DNA from: Alphaproteobacteria bacterium
GTDB taxonomy: Bacteria; Pseudomonadota; Alphaproteobacteria; Geminicoccales; Geminicoccaceae
Assembly: GCA_027045875.1 (NCBI GenBank)
Contig: JALUAG010000048.1
Coordinates: forward strand, 1 to 53,296
Reading direction: 5' to 3'
DNA: 53,296 bases
Of the stretch, positions 28,538 through 38,281 are shown in pieces. Positions within the stretch are counted from its first letter, which is position 1. Each line of letters opens with the position of its first letter. The translations under genes and the position numbers were made by a program. The notes beneath the pieces are model-generated. The model was not told the DNA's origin. It was given only the letters and a program-made list of their open reading frames with translations, and made no database searches.

Positions 28538-29617
28538 TCAGGCGGCGCTGGCCGCGAGGGCGCGGGCCTGGTCCTCGGCGATGAGGGGCTCGATGATCTC
28601 GTCCAGCGCTTCGCCCGCCAGCACCTGGTCGAGCTTGTAGAGGGTGAGGCCGATCCGGTGGTCGGTGACCCGACCCTGCGGGAAGTTGTAGGTGCGGATA
28701 CGCTCCGAACGGTCGCCGGTGCCGACCTGGGCGCGGCGATCAGCGGCCCGTGCCTCCTCGCGCTGGCGGCGCTCGAGATCGTAGAGGCGGGCGCGCAGGA
28801 TCTGCATCGCCTTGGCCCGGTTGCGGTGCTGCGACTTCTCGTCCTGGATGGCGACGGTGATGCCGGTCGGCAGATGGGTGATGCGCACCGCGCTCTCGGT
28901 GCGGTTGACGTGCTGGCCGCCGGCTCCGGAGGCGCGGTAGACGTCGATCCGGAGATCCCGGTCCTCGATCGCCACATCGACCTCCTCCGCCTCGGGCAGC
29001 ACCGCCACGGTGGCGGCGGAGGTGTGGATACGGCCGCCCGATTCGGTCACCGGCACCCGCTGCACGCGATGCACCCCGGCCTCGTACTTGAGGCGGGCGT
29101 AGGCGCCCCTGCCGGCCACCAGGGCCGTCACCTCCTTGAAGCCGCCGAGTTCGGTCTCGCTGGCCGACAGGATCTCGAACCGCCAGCCGTGGAGCTGGGC
29201 GTAGCGCTGGTACATGCGCAGGAGATCGGCCACGAACAGCGCCGCCTCCTCGCCGCCGGTGCCGGCCCGGATCTCCAGGATCGCGCTCTTCTCGTCGGCG
29301 GCGTCGCGGGGCAGCAGGGCGAGGCGCACCGCCTTCTCGAGCTCGGGCAGCCGCTCGTCGAGCGCCGCCAGCTCCTCCTCGGCGAGCTTGCGCATCTCGG
29401 GCTCGGTGGCGGCATCGGCGAGCAGCTCCTCGAGCTCGCCCTTCTCCGCGAGCGCCCGGCGGTAGGCACGGATCTTCTCCACCACCGGGCCGAGCTCGGC
29501 GTATTCGCGGGCGAGCTCGGCGTAGTCGGCCCCGCCCGCCTCGCTCATCAGCGCCTCGAGCTCCTCGTGGCGGGCGAGGATCGAATCCAGCCGGTCGGCG
29601 AAACCGCGTCCGCTCAT
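28538..29617 (-). CDS. prfA: peptide chain release factor 1
   Basis: Decodes UAA and UAG. 359 residues. The codon-reading tripeptide is PVT ([13 protein letters not shown]), marking RF1 rather than RF2, and the peptidyl-hydrolysis motif is GAGGQHVN. The ATG overlaps the hisS stop (ATGA), and prmC follows by 8 bases. Confidence 0.97.
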   Translation of the reverse strand: MSGRGFADRLDSILARHEELEALMSEAGGADYAELAREYAELGPVVEKIRAYRRALAEKGELEELLADAATEPEMRKLAEEELAALDERLPELEKAVRLALLPRDAADEKSAILEIRAGTGGEEAALFVADLLRMYQRYAQLHGWRFEILSASETELGGFKEVTALVAGRGAYARLKYEAGVHRVQRVPVTESGGRIHTSAATVAVLPEAEEVDVAIEDRDLRIDVYRASGAGGQHVNRTESAVRITHLPTGITVAIQDEKSQHRNRAKAMQILRARLYDLERRQREEARAADRRAQVGTGDRSERIRTYNFPQGRVTDHRIGLTLYKLDQVLAGEALDEIIEPLIAEDQARALAASAA

Positions 29618-30870
29618 GCCGTGGCCGCTCCGATCGCGCGCAGGGTGGCGACCAGATCCTCGCGCGCCACCTCCCGTTCCTCGCCGCTGTCGAGGTCCCT
29701 GAGACGCAGCACGCCGCGGGCGAGCTCCTCCTCGCCCAAGGAGAGGGCGAAGCGGCAGCCGAGACGGTCGGCGCGTTTCATGCGCTGGCCGGGCTTGCCG
29801 CGGTAGGCGAGCTCGATCACGAAGCCGGCCCGGCGCAGCCGGTCGGCGAGCTTCCAGGCCTCCCGCACCGCCGCCTCGCCGATGGGGACGAGGGCGGTGG
29901 GACGGGGCGCGGGCGGCGCCTCGGGCAGCAGCATGGCGAGCCGCTCGACCCCGGCCGCCCAGCCGACGCCGGGCACGTCGGGTCCGCCCATGGTCTTCAT
30001 GAGCCCGTCGTAGCGGCCGCCGGCGATCACCGCCCCCTGGGCGCCGAGGGCCTCGGTGGTGAACTCGAAGGCGGTGTGGGTGTAGTAGTCGAGCCCGCGC
30101 ACGAGGCGCGGATTGACGGTGAAGGGAACCCCGAGGTCCTCGAGCGCCGCCTTCACCTCGGCGAAGAAGGCCCGGCTCGTCGCGTTGAGATAGGCCTCGA
30201 ACAGGGGGGCTCCGGCGATCACCTCGCGGTCGCCCGGATCCTTGCTGTCGAGGATCCGCAGCGGGTTGCGCTCGAGCCGCAGCAGGCTGTCGGCGGACAG
30301 GCGGTCGCGGTGGCCGCGCAGATAGGCGACCAACGCCTCGCGGTAGGCCCGGCGGCTCTCGGGATCGCCCAGGGTGTTGAGCTCCAGCGTCACCCGGTCG
30401 GCGATGCCCAGTTCCTCGAGGATGTGGCGGCCGAGCAGGATGACCTCGACGTCGGCCCGCGGCTCCGGGGCGCCGATGATCTCGACTCCGATCTGGTGGA
30501 ACTGCCGCAGCCGGCCCTTCTGCGGCCGCTCGTAGCGGAACATGGGGCCGGCGTAGAAGAACTTGACCGGCAGGCTCTGCAGCAGGCCCGCGCTCACCAC
30601 CGCGCGGACGATGCCGGCGGTGTTCTCGGGTCTCAGGGTGATGCTGTCGCCGCCGCGGTCCTCGAAGGTGTACATCTCCTTGGTGACCACGTCCGAGGTC
30701 TCGCCGAGGGTGCGCGCGAACACCTCGGTGAACTCGAAGATCGGCGTGACGATCTCCTCGAAGGCGTAGCGGGTGGCCAGCCGGCGACCGGTCTCGACGA
30801 CGCGGCGCTGGCGGCGGAGCGTCTCGCCGAACAGGTCGTGGGTGCCGCGGACGGGTCTCAGTCTGCTCAT
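29614..30870 (-). CDS. hisS: histidyl-tRNA synthetase
   Basis: Class II synthetase of 418 residues. Motif 2 region is [20 protein letters not shown]; the histidine-specific [12 protein letters not shown] is intact, as is the glycine-rich [12 protein letters not shown]-terminal anticodon-binding domain follows. Starts 10 bases after ispG and overlaps prfA. Confidence 0.97.
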   Translation of the reverse strand: MSRLRPVRGTHDLFGETLRRQRRVVETGRRLATRYAFEEIVTPIFEFTEVFARTLGETSDVVTKEMYTFEDRGGDSITLRPENTAGIVRAVVSAGLLQSLPVKFFYAGPMFRYERPQKGRLRQFHQIGVEIIGAPEPRADVEVILLGRHILEELGIADRVTLELNTLGDPESRRAYREALVAYLRGHRDRLSADSLLRLERNPLRILDSKDPGDREVIAGAPLFEAYLNATSRAFFAEVKAALEDLGVPFTVNPRLVRGLDYYTHTAFEFTTEALGAQGAVIAGGRYDGLMKTMGGPDVPGVGWAAGVERLAMLLPEAPPAPRPTALVPIGEAAVREAWKLADRLRRAGFVIELAYRGKPGQRMKRADRLGCRFALSLGEEELARGVLRLRDLDSGEEREVAREDLVATLRAIGAATA

Positions 30871-30880
30871 GCCGCGACGC

Positions 30881-32122
30881 TCACTCGGCCGCCTCGCGGG
30901 CGCCGAAGCGCTCGCGCACGTAGCTCTCGACCATCCGCTGGAACTCCTCGGCGATGCCCCCGCCGCGCAAGGTCGCGACCTTGCGGCCGTCGACGAACAC
31001 CGGTGCCGCGGGATCCTCGCCGGTACCGGGCAGGCTGATGCCGATGTCGGCGTGCTTGCTCTCGCCGGGACCGTTGACGATGCAGCCCATCACCGCCACC
31101 CGGAGGCTCTCGACGCCGGGATAGCGGCGCCGCCATTCCGGCATCCGCGCCTCGAGCCAGGCCTCGATCTCCCCCGCGAGCTCGCGGAAGAAGGCGCTCG
31201 TCGTGCGCCCGCAGCCGGGACAGGCGGAGACCTCGGGAGCGAAACGCCGGAGCCCCAGGGCCTGGAGGACCTCGCGGCAGACCCGCACCTCGGTCGTGCG
31301 CGCCTCGCCGGGGCGCGGCGTGAGGGAGACCCGGATGGTATCGCCGATGCCCTCCTGCAGGAGCAGCGACAGGGCGGCGGTGCTGGCGACCACGCCCTTC
31401 GTTCCCATGCCCGCCTCGGTGAGGCCGAGGTGGAGGGCGTAGGAGGAGCGGGCGGCCAGTTCGCGGTAGACGGCGAGCAGATCGGGCACCCGCGAGACCT
31501 TGGCCGAGAGCACGATGCGGTCGGGGGGAAGGCCGATCCGCTCCGCCATGCGGGCACTGTCGAGGGCCGAGCGGACCAGGGCCTCGCGCAGCACCGCCTC
31601 GGCGGGCCGCGGATCCGGGCGGCGGGCGTTCTCGTCCATCAGCCGCGCCGCCAGGGCCTGATCGAGGCTGCCCCAGTTGACGCCGATGCGCACCGGCCGC
31701 CGGTGGCGGACGGCGATCTCGATCACCGCCTCGAAACGGCGGTCGCGGTGCTCGCCGAAGCCGACGTTGCCGGGGTTGATGCGGAGCTTGTCGAGGGCCG
31801 GGGCGAGGTCCGATACCTCGGCGAGGAGCCGGTGGCCGTTGTAGTGGAAGTCGCCCACGAGCGGCACCCGGACGCCGCGCGCGAGGAGCCGTTCGCGGAT
31901 GCGCGGCACCGCCCGCGCGGCCTCGCGGTCGTTGACCGTCACCCGCACGATCTCGGAGCCGGCGGCGTGGAGTTCCTGGATCTGGGCCACGGTGGCCGCC
32001 ACATCGGCGGTATCGGTGTCGGTCATCGACTGGACGACGACGGGCGCGCCACCACCGATGACGACATCGCCGACGGCGACGGCATGGGTCGGGTGACGGG
32101 GGATTTCGGCCAGGGCGACCAT
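30881..32122 (-). CDS. ispG: 4-hydroxy-3-methylbut-2-en-1-yl diphosphate synthase
   Basis: Iron-sulfur enzyme of the MEP isoprenoid pathway. 413 residues with an N-terminal TIM barrel ([20 protein letters not shown]) and a C-terminal domain whose cluster ligands lie in [11 protein letters not shown] and [16 protein letters not shown]. The ATG at 32122 lies 87 bases after the RodZ-like gene. An upstream larger frame has no similarity. Confidence 0.96.
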   Translation of the reverse strand: MVALAEIPRHPTHAVAVGDVVIGGGAPVVVQSMTDTDTADVAATVAQIQELHAAGSEIVRVTVNDREAARAVPRIRERLLARGVRVPLVGDFHYNGHRLLAEVSDLAPALDKLRINPGNVGFGEHRDRRFEAVIEIAVRHRRPVRIGVNWGSLDQALAARLMDENARRPDPRPAEAVLREALVRSALDSARMAERIGLPPDRIVLSAKVSRVPDLLAVYRELAARSSYALHLGLTEAGMGTKGVVASTAALSLLLQEGIGDTIRVSLTPRPGEARTTEVRVCREVLQALGLRRFAPEVSACPGCGRTTSAFFRELAGEIEAWLEARMPEWRRRYPGVESLRVAVMGCIVNGPGESKHADIGISLPGTGEDPAAPVFVDGRKVATLRGGGIAEEFQRMVESYVRERFGAREAAE

Positions 32123-32209
32123 GGATTCGATCTCGGGGCGGCAAGTGACAGGGCTGCACGGGATATGGCCCGGGCGGCCCCGGCTAGCAAGGCGCGGCGC
32201 GGGTCGACG

Positions 32210-33409
32210 TCACCCGTCGGCGATGAGGACGCGTTCGAGGCTCTCGCGCCGCAGCGGCAGTTCCCGTACCACCTGCCCGGGCTTCCCGGCGAGGCCGAGG
32301 CGGCGGCCTTCGAGCCAGATCTCGAGGCCACCCGCATTGCCGGTCCAGAGGGCGAGATCGTCGCGGGCGGGCAGGTAGAAGCGATCACCGGGCTCGAGGA
32401 TGCGGGTGCGCACGAAGGCCCGATCGGCGCTGCGCACCTGGATCCAGGTGGTATCCCGGGCCCGCAGCATGACCACGGAGGTGGCGGGGTCGCCGAAGGT
32501 CCGGCCCCCGCTCGGGACGGCATCACCGGCGCGCAGTTCCGCGAGCAGGGCGGCGGCCGAGGCGGGGGCCGTCGAGGCGGGCTCCACCGGTGCCGCCACC
32601 TCGGTATCCAGCAGCTCGCGATCGGCCGGGAGCTCGGCGGCGATGGCGCTCGTGATGTCGGTGCCGCCGTCCTCGGCGGTCGCCGCCGCCCGTTCGGGCT
32701 CGGCGCTCGGCGCCGGCGGGGCCACGGGCGTGGAAACGGCGGGCACGACGGCGCCCCGCGGCAGCACGGGCGGGGTATCCGCCGGCGCTTCGAGGCGCTC
32801 CACGGCGACCACGGCCACCGGCGTCTTCGCCGCCGGCACGGCCGAGCTCTCGGGTTCCGTCCCCTCGGCCTCGGCGGCGAGATGCCGGCTCGGAGGTTCT
32901 TCGGCCGGCCCGCCGGTGGCGAACTCGCTCACCATGCGGCCGATCTCGCCGGGCAGGGCCGAAATGCGGTCGAGGGACAGGCCGCCCGTCTGCCGCACCG
33001 CGTACCAGCCGCCCCAGGCGGCGCCCATGAGCAGCGCCGCGGTGACGAGGAACACCGCCGTCGGCCGGTGGCGTTCGATGATCGGGGTGCGGTATTCGAG
33101 CTTGGGTTCGACCGGCGCCGCATCGATCACCGCCTTGATCTGGCGCAGCACCTCCTCGCCGTGGAAGCCCAGATAGTCGGCATAGGAGCGCAGGAAGCCG
33201 AAGGCGTAGGCCCGTCCCGGGAAGACCGTGTAGTCGCCCTCCTCGAGGGCGTAGAGATAGGCCGGTTTGAGACACAGGATCTCGGCGATGTCGTAGAGGT
33301 CCTCGCCGCGCTGCTGGCGTGCTTCCCGCAGCTGCTGACCGACGGCACGAAGATAGTCGATCGAGGTGGCGGACAAGGCGGTGAGCTCAGCTTTGTGGCG
33401 AGTGGGCAT
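32210..33409 (-). CDS. RodZ-like membrane protein with HTH and DUF4115 domains
   Basis: 399 residues. An N-terminal Xre-type HTH_25 domain (QQLREARQQRGEDLYDIAE, then YLYALEEGDYTVFPGRAYAF) is followed by one transmembrane segment, a long Ala/Pro/Glu-rich periplasmic linker and a C-terminal DUF4115 domain starting near LRARDTTWIQVRSADRAF. This is the cell-shape protein RodZ architecture, which tethers MreB. Start taken as ATG 33409; an ATG at 33466 would add 19 residues. Position upstream of ispG-hisS is common in Rhodospirillales. Confidence 0.88.
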   Translation of the reverse strand: MPTRHKAELTALSATSIDYLRAVGQQLREARQQRGEDLYDIAEILCLKPAYLYALEEGDYTVFPGRAYAFGFLRSYADYLGFHGEEVLRQIKAVIDAAPVEPKLEYRTPIIERHRPTAVFLVTAALLMGAAWGGWYAVRQTGGLSLDRISALPGEIGRMVSEFATGGPAEEPPSRHLAAEAEGTEPESSAVPAAKTPVAVVAVERLEAPADTPPVLPRGAVVPAVSTPVAPPAPSAEPERAAATAEDGGTDITSAIAAELPADRELLDTEVAAPVEPASTAPASAAALLAELRAGDAVPSGGRTFGDPATSVVMLRARDTTWIQVRSADRAFVRTRILEPGDRFYLPARDDLALWTGNAGGLEIWLEGRRLGLAGKPGQVVRELPLRRESLERVLIADG

Positions 33410-33415
33410 CGGTGT

Positions 33416-33443
33416 TTTTAACCCGAGGTTGATTCTTTTACAA
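33416..33443 (-). promoter_or_regulatory. promoter candidate for RodZ-like gene
   Basis: Minus-strand TTGTAA (33443-33438), 16-base spacer, TTAAAA (33421-33416). The expected transcription start falls at about 33409-33410, on the start codon itself, which would give a leaderless mRNA. Confidence 0.45.
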
Positions 33444-33499
33444 CCGCTCGAGGCGCTCGGAGTCATGGATACCAGAGGAAGGCCCGGAGGCCAAAAGGA

Positions 33500-35869
33500 T
33501 TAGGCTTCGGACACGGCTCGCGAGGTACGGGAGACGGGTCGATAGGCGCTTTCCGGCAGCACGACGCCGTGATCCTGCGCATAGGCGCGCAGATATCGCC
33601 GCAGGCTGCGCTCGGGGCGCAGCAGGAGCCGCAGCAGGAAGCCGGCGGTGCGGCCCACGTCGAGGCTGCGCAGCATGGCCTTGACGGGCACGATTTCGGA
33701 AGGCGCCAGAGACAGATGGCGGACGCCGATGCCGACCAGCGCCATGGCCTCGAGGGGGCGGCTCGCCATCTCGCCGCAGATCGACAGCCGCACGCCCGCC
33801 GCCCGGCACTTCTCGACCAGATCGCGCAGGAAGCGCAGCGCCGCCGGGGAGAGCACGTCGTAGCGCTCGACCAGCGCCGCATTGCCGCGGTCGCTGGCGA
33901 ACAGGAACTGCACCAGATCGTTGCTGCCGACGGAGAGGAAATCGACCATGCCGAGCAGGGTCTCGAGCTGCCAGTAGAGCGCCGGCACCTCGAACATGGC
34001 GCCCACCTCGAGACGGGACGGCGGTTCCCAGCCGGCGGCCGCGGCGCGCGCGAGCTCGAGATCGAGCAGCCGGCGGGCGCGCACGAACTCGTCCACCTCG
34101 CTGACCATCGGGAACATGATGTGGAGCGAGCGGCCGCGGGCGGCGAACAGCATGGCGCGGAGCTGCTCGCGCAGGATGCGCGGGCGGTCGAGGCTCATGC
34201 GCAGCCCCCGCCAGCCCATCGCCGGATTGTCCTCGTGGGCGAAGCGCCAGTAGGGGAGCTGCTTGTCGCTGCCGACGTCGAGGGTGCGGAACACCACCGG
34301 CCGGCCGGCGGCGCGGTCCAGCACCCGCGTGTAGTAGTTCGCCTGGCTCCGCCAGTCGGGCCAGGAGCGCCGCGACATGAAGGCGAGCTCGGTGCGGAAC
34401 AGGCCGCAGCCATCGGCGCCGGTGTTGGTGATCTCGCCGATGTCGATCAGGAAGGCGGCGTTGATGTTGAGCGAGATGGCGACGCCGTCGCGGGTGACGG
34501 CCGGTTCCCCCCGCACCGCCTCGAGGGCCTGGGAGCGCGCCGCCCGGCTCCGTGCGACGCGCCGGAAGCTCTCCAGCACGTCCTCGCCCGGCCGCACGAA
34601 GGCCTGGCCGTGATCGCCGTCGAGGGCGATCAGATCGCCGGCCTCGATCTGGGCCATCGCGCCCTCCACCCGGCCCACCATCGGCAGGCCGAAGGCGCGG
34701 GCGACGATGGTGACATGGGCGGTGGTCGAGCCCTCCTCGAGGATCACGCCGCGCACCTTCTCGCGGTCGTACTCGATGAGTTCGGCGGCGGTCATGTTCC
34801 GGGCGACGATGATCGAATCGGGGGGCAGGGCCGCCGCCTCCCGCGCCGGGTCGCGGCCGGCCAGATGCAGGAGCAGGCGGTTCGCCAGCTCGTCGAGATC
34901 GGTCAGCCGTTCCCGCAGATAGGGATCGCTCGCATGACCGAGGCGCAGGCGGGTCTCCTCCTGCACGCGGCGCACCGCGGCCTCGGCGGTGAGGCCTGTT
35001 TCCACCGCCTCGCGGATCCGGCGCTGCCAGCCCGAATCGTCGGCGAACATGCGGTAGGCCTCGAGGATCTCGCGATGCTCGCCGAAGCCGGTGTCCGAGC
35101 GCGCGAGGGTGGCATCGAGATTGCGCCGCAGGGCGTTGATGGCCCCGTCCAGCCGTTCGAGCTCGTGGGCCGGATCGTCGGCGACGATGTTCACCACCTC
35201 CACCCGGGGCTCGTGCAGCCAGGCGCGGCCGATGCCGATGCCGTCCACGAGCCGCATCCCCTCGAGCCGCAGCGATTCGACGGGTTTGAGGCCGACGTCG
35301 CCGTAGCGGGCGGGATCGACGATGCCGCCCGAGCCCAGCATCTCGGCCAGCACCGAGGCGATGATCTGCAGCGCCTCCACCTCGTCCTCGTCGTAGGCGC
35401 GGCGGGTGCGGTTCTGGACCACCAGCACGCCGAGGACGCGGCCGCTGCGGACGATCGGCACACCGAGGAAGGAGTGGTAGATCTCTTCCCGGGTCTCGGG
35501 ACGGTAGACGAAGTCGGGATGGGCCTGGGCATCCGAGGTGTTGATGACCTCGCCCTGGGCGGCGATGGTGCCCACGAGGCCCTCGCCGACGACGAGACGG
35601 GTGCGGTGCACCGCCTCCGGCGCGAGGCCGTGGCTCGCGAACAGCTCCAGCACGTCGCCGGCCCGCAGGATGTAGATGGAGCAGACGTCGGCCACCAGGT
35701 TGGCGGCGATGATGGTGACGATGCGGTCGAGCCGTTCCTGCGGGCTGACCGGCTCCGCCACCACCTCGACGAGGCGGCGCAGCAGGCGGCGGGCTCCCGA
35801 GTGATCGGCGGCGCGCCGGCTCTCGCCCGGGAGTTCGGAAGCGCCCCAGCCGCCCGCGGGCGCGGTCAC
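33500..35869 (-). CDS. ptsP: phosphoenolpyruvate-protein phosphotransferase PtsP (EI-Ntr)
   Basis: First enzyme of the nitrogen phosphotransfer system, passing phosphate from PEP to NPr. 789 residues. A GAF domain occupies about 50-195 (FLGVPIVRSGRVLGVLVVQN). The PEP-utilising part follows with the phospho-histidine at about H385 in STTAHVTIVARAF and the TIM-barrel domain (GLFRTELAFM, FRTLDVGSDK, ICGEMASRP). The GTG at 35869 overlaps the stop of the upstream gene (GTGA). ptsP downstream of lysC is a conserved alphaproteobacterial arrangement. Confidence 0.95.
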   Translation of the reverse strand: MTAPAGGWGASELPGESRRAADHSGARRLLRRLVEVVAEPVSPQERLDRIVTIIAANLVADVCSIYILRAGDVLELFASHGLAPEAVHRTRLVVGEGLVGTIAAQGEVINTSDAQAHPDFVYRPETREEIYHSFLGVPIVRSGRVLGVLVVQNRTRRAYDEDEVEALQIIASVLAEMLGSGGIVDPARYGDVGLKPVESLRLEGMRLVDGIGIGRAWLHEPRVEVVNIVADDPAHELERLDGAINALRRNLDATLARSDTGFGEHREILEAYRMFADDSGWQRRIREAVETGLTAEAAVRRVQEETRLRLGHASDPYLRERLTDLDELANRLLLHLAGRDPAREAAALPPDSIIVARNMTAAELIEYDREKVRGVILEEGSTTAHVTIVARAFGLPMVGRVEGAMAQIEAGDLIALDGDHGQAFVRPGEDVLESFRRVARSRAARSQALEAVRGEPAVTRDGVAISLNINAAFLIDIGEITNTGADGCGLFRTELAFMSRRSWPDWRSQANYYTRVLDRAAGRPVVFRTLDVGSDKQLPYWRFAHEDNPAMGWRGLRMSLDRPRILREQLRAMLFAARGRSLHIMFPMVSEVDEFVRARRLLDLELARAAAAGWEPPSRLEVGAMFEVPALYWQLETLLGMVDFLSVGSNDLVQFLFASDRGNAALVERYDVLSPAALRFLRDLVEKCRAAGVRLSICGEMASRPLEAMALVGIGVRHLSLAPSEIVPVKAMLRSLDVGRTAGFLLRLLLRPERSLRRYLRAYAQDHGVVLPESAYRPVSRTSRAVSEA

Positions 35870-36915
35870 GCCGGTCCGGCCGCCGGCTGGCGGCCCCGTT
35901 CGAGACGGGCGAGCGCGTCCTCCGCCTGGGCGACCAGCTCGCCCAGGATCTCGGCCACCGGACGGATCGCCTTGACCATGCCCACGCTCTGGCCGGCCAT
36001 CAGCGAGCCGCGCTCGACATCGCCCTCGACCACCGCCCGCCGCAGCGAGCCGGCCCAGAAATGCTCGATCTCCAGCGAGGCCTCCTCGAAGGTCAGCTCG
36101 CCCCGCCGATAGCGTCCGATCACCTCGAGCTGGGTGCGCACGAACTCGCGGGTGCCCTCGTTGGCGATGGCGCGGACCGGGATGACCTTGAACTCGGGGT
36201 CGATCTGGACGGTGGGCACGGCGTCGCGGGCGCTCGCGCGCAGGAAGGCCTGCTTGAAGGCGGGGTGGGCGACGGATTCCTCGGCGCAGACGAACATGGT
36301 GCCCATCTGCACGCCGGCGGCGCCCATCGCGAGATAGGCGGCGATCGCCTCGCCGTGGCCGATGCCGCCGGCCACGAACACCGGCACTTCGCGGATGTGG
36401 GGCAGGATCTCCTGGGCCAGGACCGAGGTGGCGACGGGGCCGATGTGGCCGCCCGCCTCCGAGCCCTCGATGATGAGGGCGTCGGCGCCGTTGCGCACCA
36501 GCCGCCGGCCGATGGCGAGGGCGGGCGCGAAGCACAGCACCCGCACCCCGCTCTCCCTGAGGCGGCGGATGACGCCGGGGGAAGGGATGCCGCCGGCCAG
36601 CACCACATGCGTCACCCGGCGGCGGATGCAGGCCTCGACCAGCGCCTCGAGCTCGGGATGCATGACGATCAGATTGACCCCGAAGGGCCGGTCGGTGAGC
36701 TCGCGGGTGGCGAGGATCTCGGCCTCCAGCAGGTCCGGTCCCATCGAGCCGCAGGCCAGCACCCCGAAGCCGCCGGCATTGCAGATGGCGGAGACGAGAT
36801 GGCGCTCGGAAACCCAGGTCATGGCGCCGCACATGACCGCGAGTTCACAGCCGAGGAGCTCGCGCCCCCGTTGCCAGAGCCTGCGGAGCCGGTCGTGGCG
36901 GGGATAGTCGGGCAC
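35866..36915 (-). CDS. nitronate monooxygenase/FabK-family flavoprotein
   Basis: 349-residue FMN-binding TIM-barrel protein of the NPD family. Motifs: AVMCGAMTWVSERHLVSAI at the start, FGVNLIVMHP, HVVLAGGIP, IEGSEAGGHIG and VFVAGGIGHGEAIAAYLAMG (phosphate binding), GVQMGTMFVCAEE. Members oxidise nitronates or reduce enoyl-ACP; the sequence alone does not decide. GTG at 36915. It sits between lysC (18-base gap) and ptsP (overlap). Confidence 0.87.
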   Translation of the reverse strand: MPDYPRHDRLRRLWQRGRELLGCELAVMCGAMTWVSERHLVSAICNAGGFGVLACGSMGPDLLEAEILATRELTDRPFGVNLIVMHPELEALVEACIRRRVTHVVLAGGIPSPGVIRRLRESGVRVLCFAPALAIGRRLVRNGADALIIEGSEAGGHIGPVATSVLAQEILPHIREVPVFVAGGIGHGEAIAAYLAMGAAGVQMGTMFVCAEESVAHPAFKQAFLRASARDAVPTVQIDPEFKVIPVRAIANEGTREFVRTQLEVIGRYRRGELTFEEASLEIEHFWAGSLRRAVVEGDVERGSLMAGQSVGMVKAIRPVAEILGELVAQAEDALARLERGRQPAAGPA

Positions 36916-36933
36916 GGGCGGCGGTCCCCTCTC

Positions 36934-38157
36934 TCAGCTGCGGTCGAGTCCGTAGGCGGAATGCAGCGCCCGCAGCGCCAGCTCGGTGTACTCCTCGGCG
37001 ATCAGCACGCTGACCTTGATCTCCGAGGTGGAGATGGCCTGGATGTTGATGCCGCGGTCGGCGAGGGTCCGGAACATGCGGTGGGCGATCCCCGCATGGC
37101 TGCGCATGCCGACCCCGATCACCGAGATCTTGACGATCTCGTCGTCGGCGTCGATGCGCTCGAAGCCCACCTGTTCGCGCACCGATTCCAGGACCGCCCG
37201 GGCACGGGGCAGGTCGGCCCGGCTGACGGTGAAGGTCATGTTGGTATGGACCCCGTCGCGCGACACGCTCTGGACGATCATGTCGACGTTGATGTTGGCC
37301 TCCGCAAGGGGGCCGAACAGGGCCGCGGCGACACCCGGCCGGTCCATCACCCGCACCACGGACACCTTGGCCTCGTCCCGGGTGTAGGCGATACCGCTCA
37401 CGATCTGCGTTTCCACGATCTCGTCCTCGTCAACCACCAGTGTGCCTGGCTTGTCTTCGAAACTGGACAGTACCTGCAGCCGCACCTTGTGGCGCATGGC
37501 GAGCGCCACCGAACGGGTCTGCAGCACCTTGGCGCCCACCGACGCCATCTCCAGCATCTCCTCGTAGGTGATGCGGTCGAGCTTGCGGGCCTTGGAGACG
37601 ATCCGCGGATCGCTCGTGTAGACCCCGTCCACATCGGTGAAGATATCACAACGGTCGGCCTCCAGCGCCGCCGCGAGGGCCACCGCCGAGGTGTCGGAAC
37701 CGCCGCGCCCCAGCGTCGTCATCCGGCCGTCCGGTCCGATCCCCTGGAACCCCGCCACCACCGGCACGATGCCGGCCTCGATGCAGCGCCGCAGCGGCGT
37801 CGGGTCGATCTCGGTGATGCGGGCGCTGGCATGGGCGCCGTCGGTGCGGATGCCGGCCTGCCAGCCGAGGAAGGAGCGGGCGGGCACGCCCAGATGCTGG
37901 AGGGCGATGGCCAGGAGACCGATGGTCACCTGTTCGCCGCTGGCCACCACCTGATCGTATTCCGCGCGATCGTAACGGGCGGGATCGAGGGAGGTGACCC
38001 ACTCGACCAGACGATTGGTCTGGCCGGCCATCGCCGAGACCACCACGCACAGCCTCTCGCCGGCATCGATCCGATGCTTGATGCGCTGTGCCACGTTGCG
38101 TATGCGCTCTAGATCGGCGACCGATGTGCCGCCATACTTGTGCACGATCAGCGTCAC
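36934..38157 (-). CDS. lysC: aspartate kinase
   Basis: Phosphorylates aspartate at the head of the lysine/threonine/methionine pathway. 407 residues: kinase domain with IVHKYGGTSV at the N-terminus, GRGGSDTSAVALAAAL and the FTDVDGVYTSDPR segment, then two ACT domains for feedback control (VVRVMDRPGVAAALFGPLAE and ISVIGVGMRSHAGIAHRMF). GTG start at 38157. Confidence 0.97.
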   Translation of the reverse strand: MTLIVHKYGGTSVADLERIRNVAQRIKHRIDAGERLCVVVSAMAGQTNRLVEWVTSLDPARYDRAEYDQVVASGEQVTIGLLAIALQHLGVPARSFLGWQAGIRTDGAHASARITEIDPTPLRRCIEAGIVPVVAGFQGIGPDGRMTTLGRGGSDTSAVALAAALEADRCDIFTDVDGVYTSDPRIVSKARKLDRITYEEMLEMASVGAKVLQTRSVALAMRHKVRLQVLSSFEDKPGTLVVDEDEIVETQIVSGIAYTRDEAKVSVVRVMDRPGVAAALFGPLAEANINVDMIVQSVSRDGVHTNMTFTVSRADLPRARAVLESVREQVGFERIDADDEIVKISVIGVGMRSHAGIAHRMFRTLADRGINIQAISTSEIKVSVLIAEEYTELALRALHSAYGLDRS

Positions 38158-38232
38158 GTGGGAACTCGCACTGAAAGGAACGATCGCGGCGGCAGGCGCG
38201 GTCGCGGGGACCCTCCCGCCGGAAGCCGCCCC

Positions 38233-38261
38233 TACATAATCTCAGGTATCACGACGGGCAA
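38233..38261 (-). promoter_or_regulatory. promoter candidate for lysC
   Basis: Minus-strand TTGCCC (38261-38256), exact 17-base spacer, TATGTA (38238-38233), in the divergent gap between lysC and ubiG. Leader of about 70 bases before the lysC GTG. Confidence 0.5.
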
Positions 38262-38281
38262 GTTCGGTGGAAAGAGAGGCG

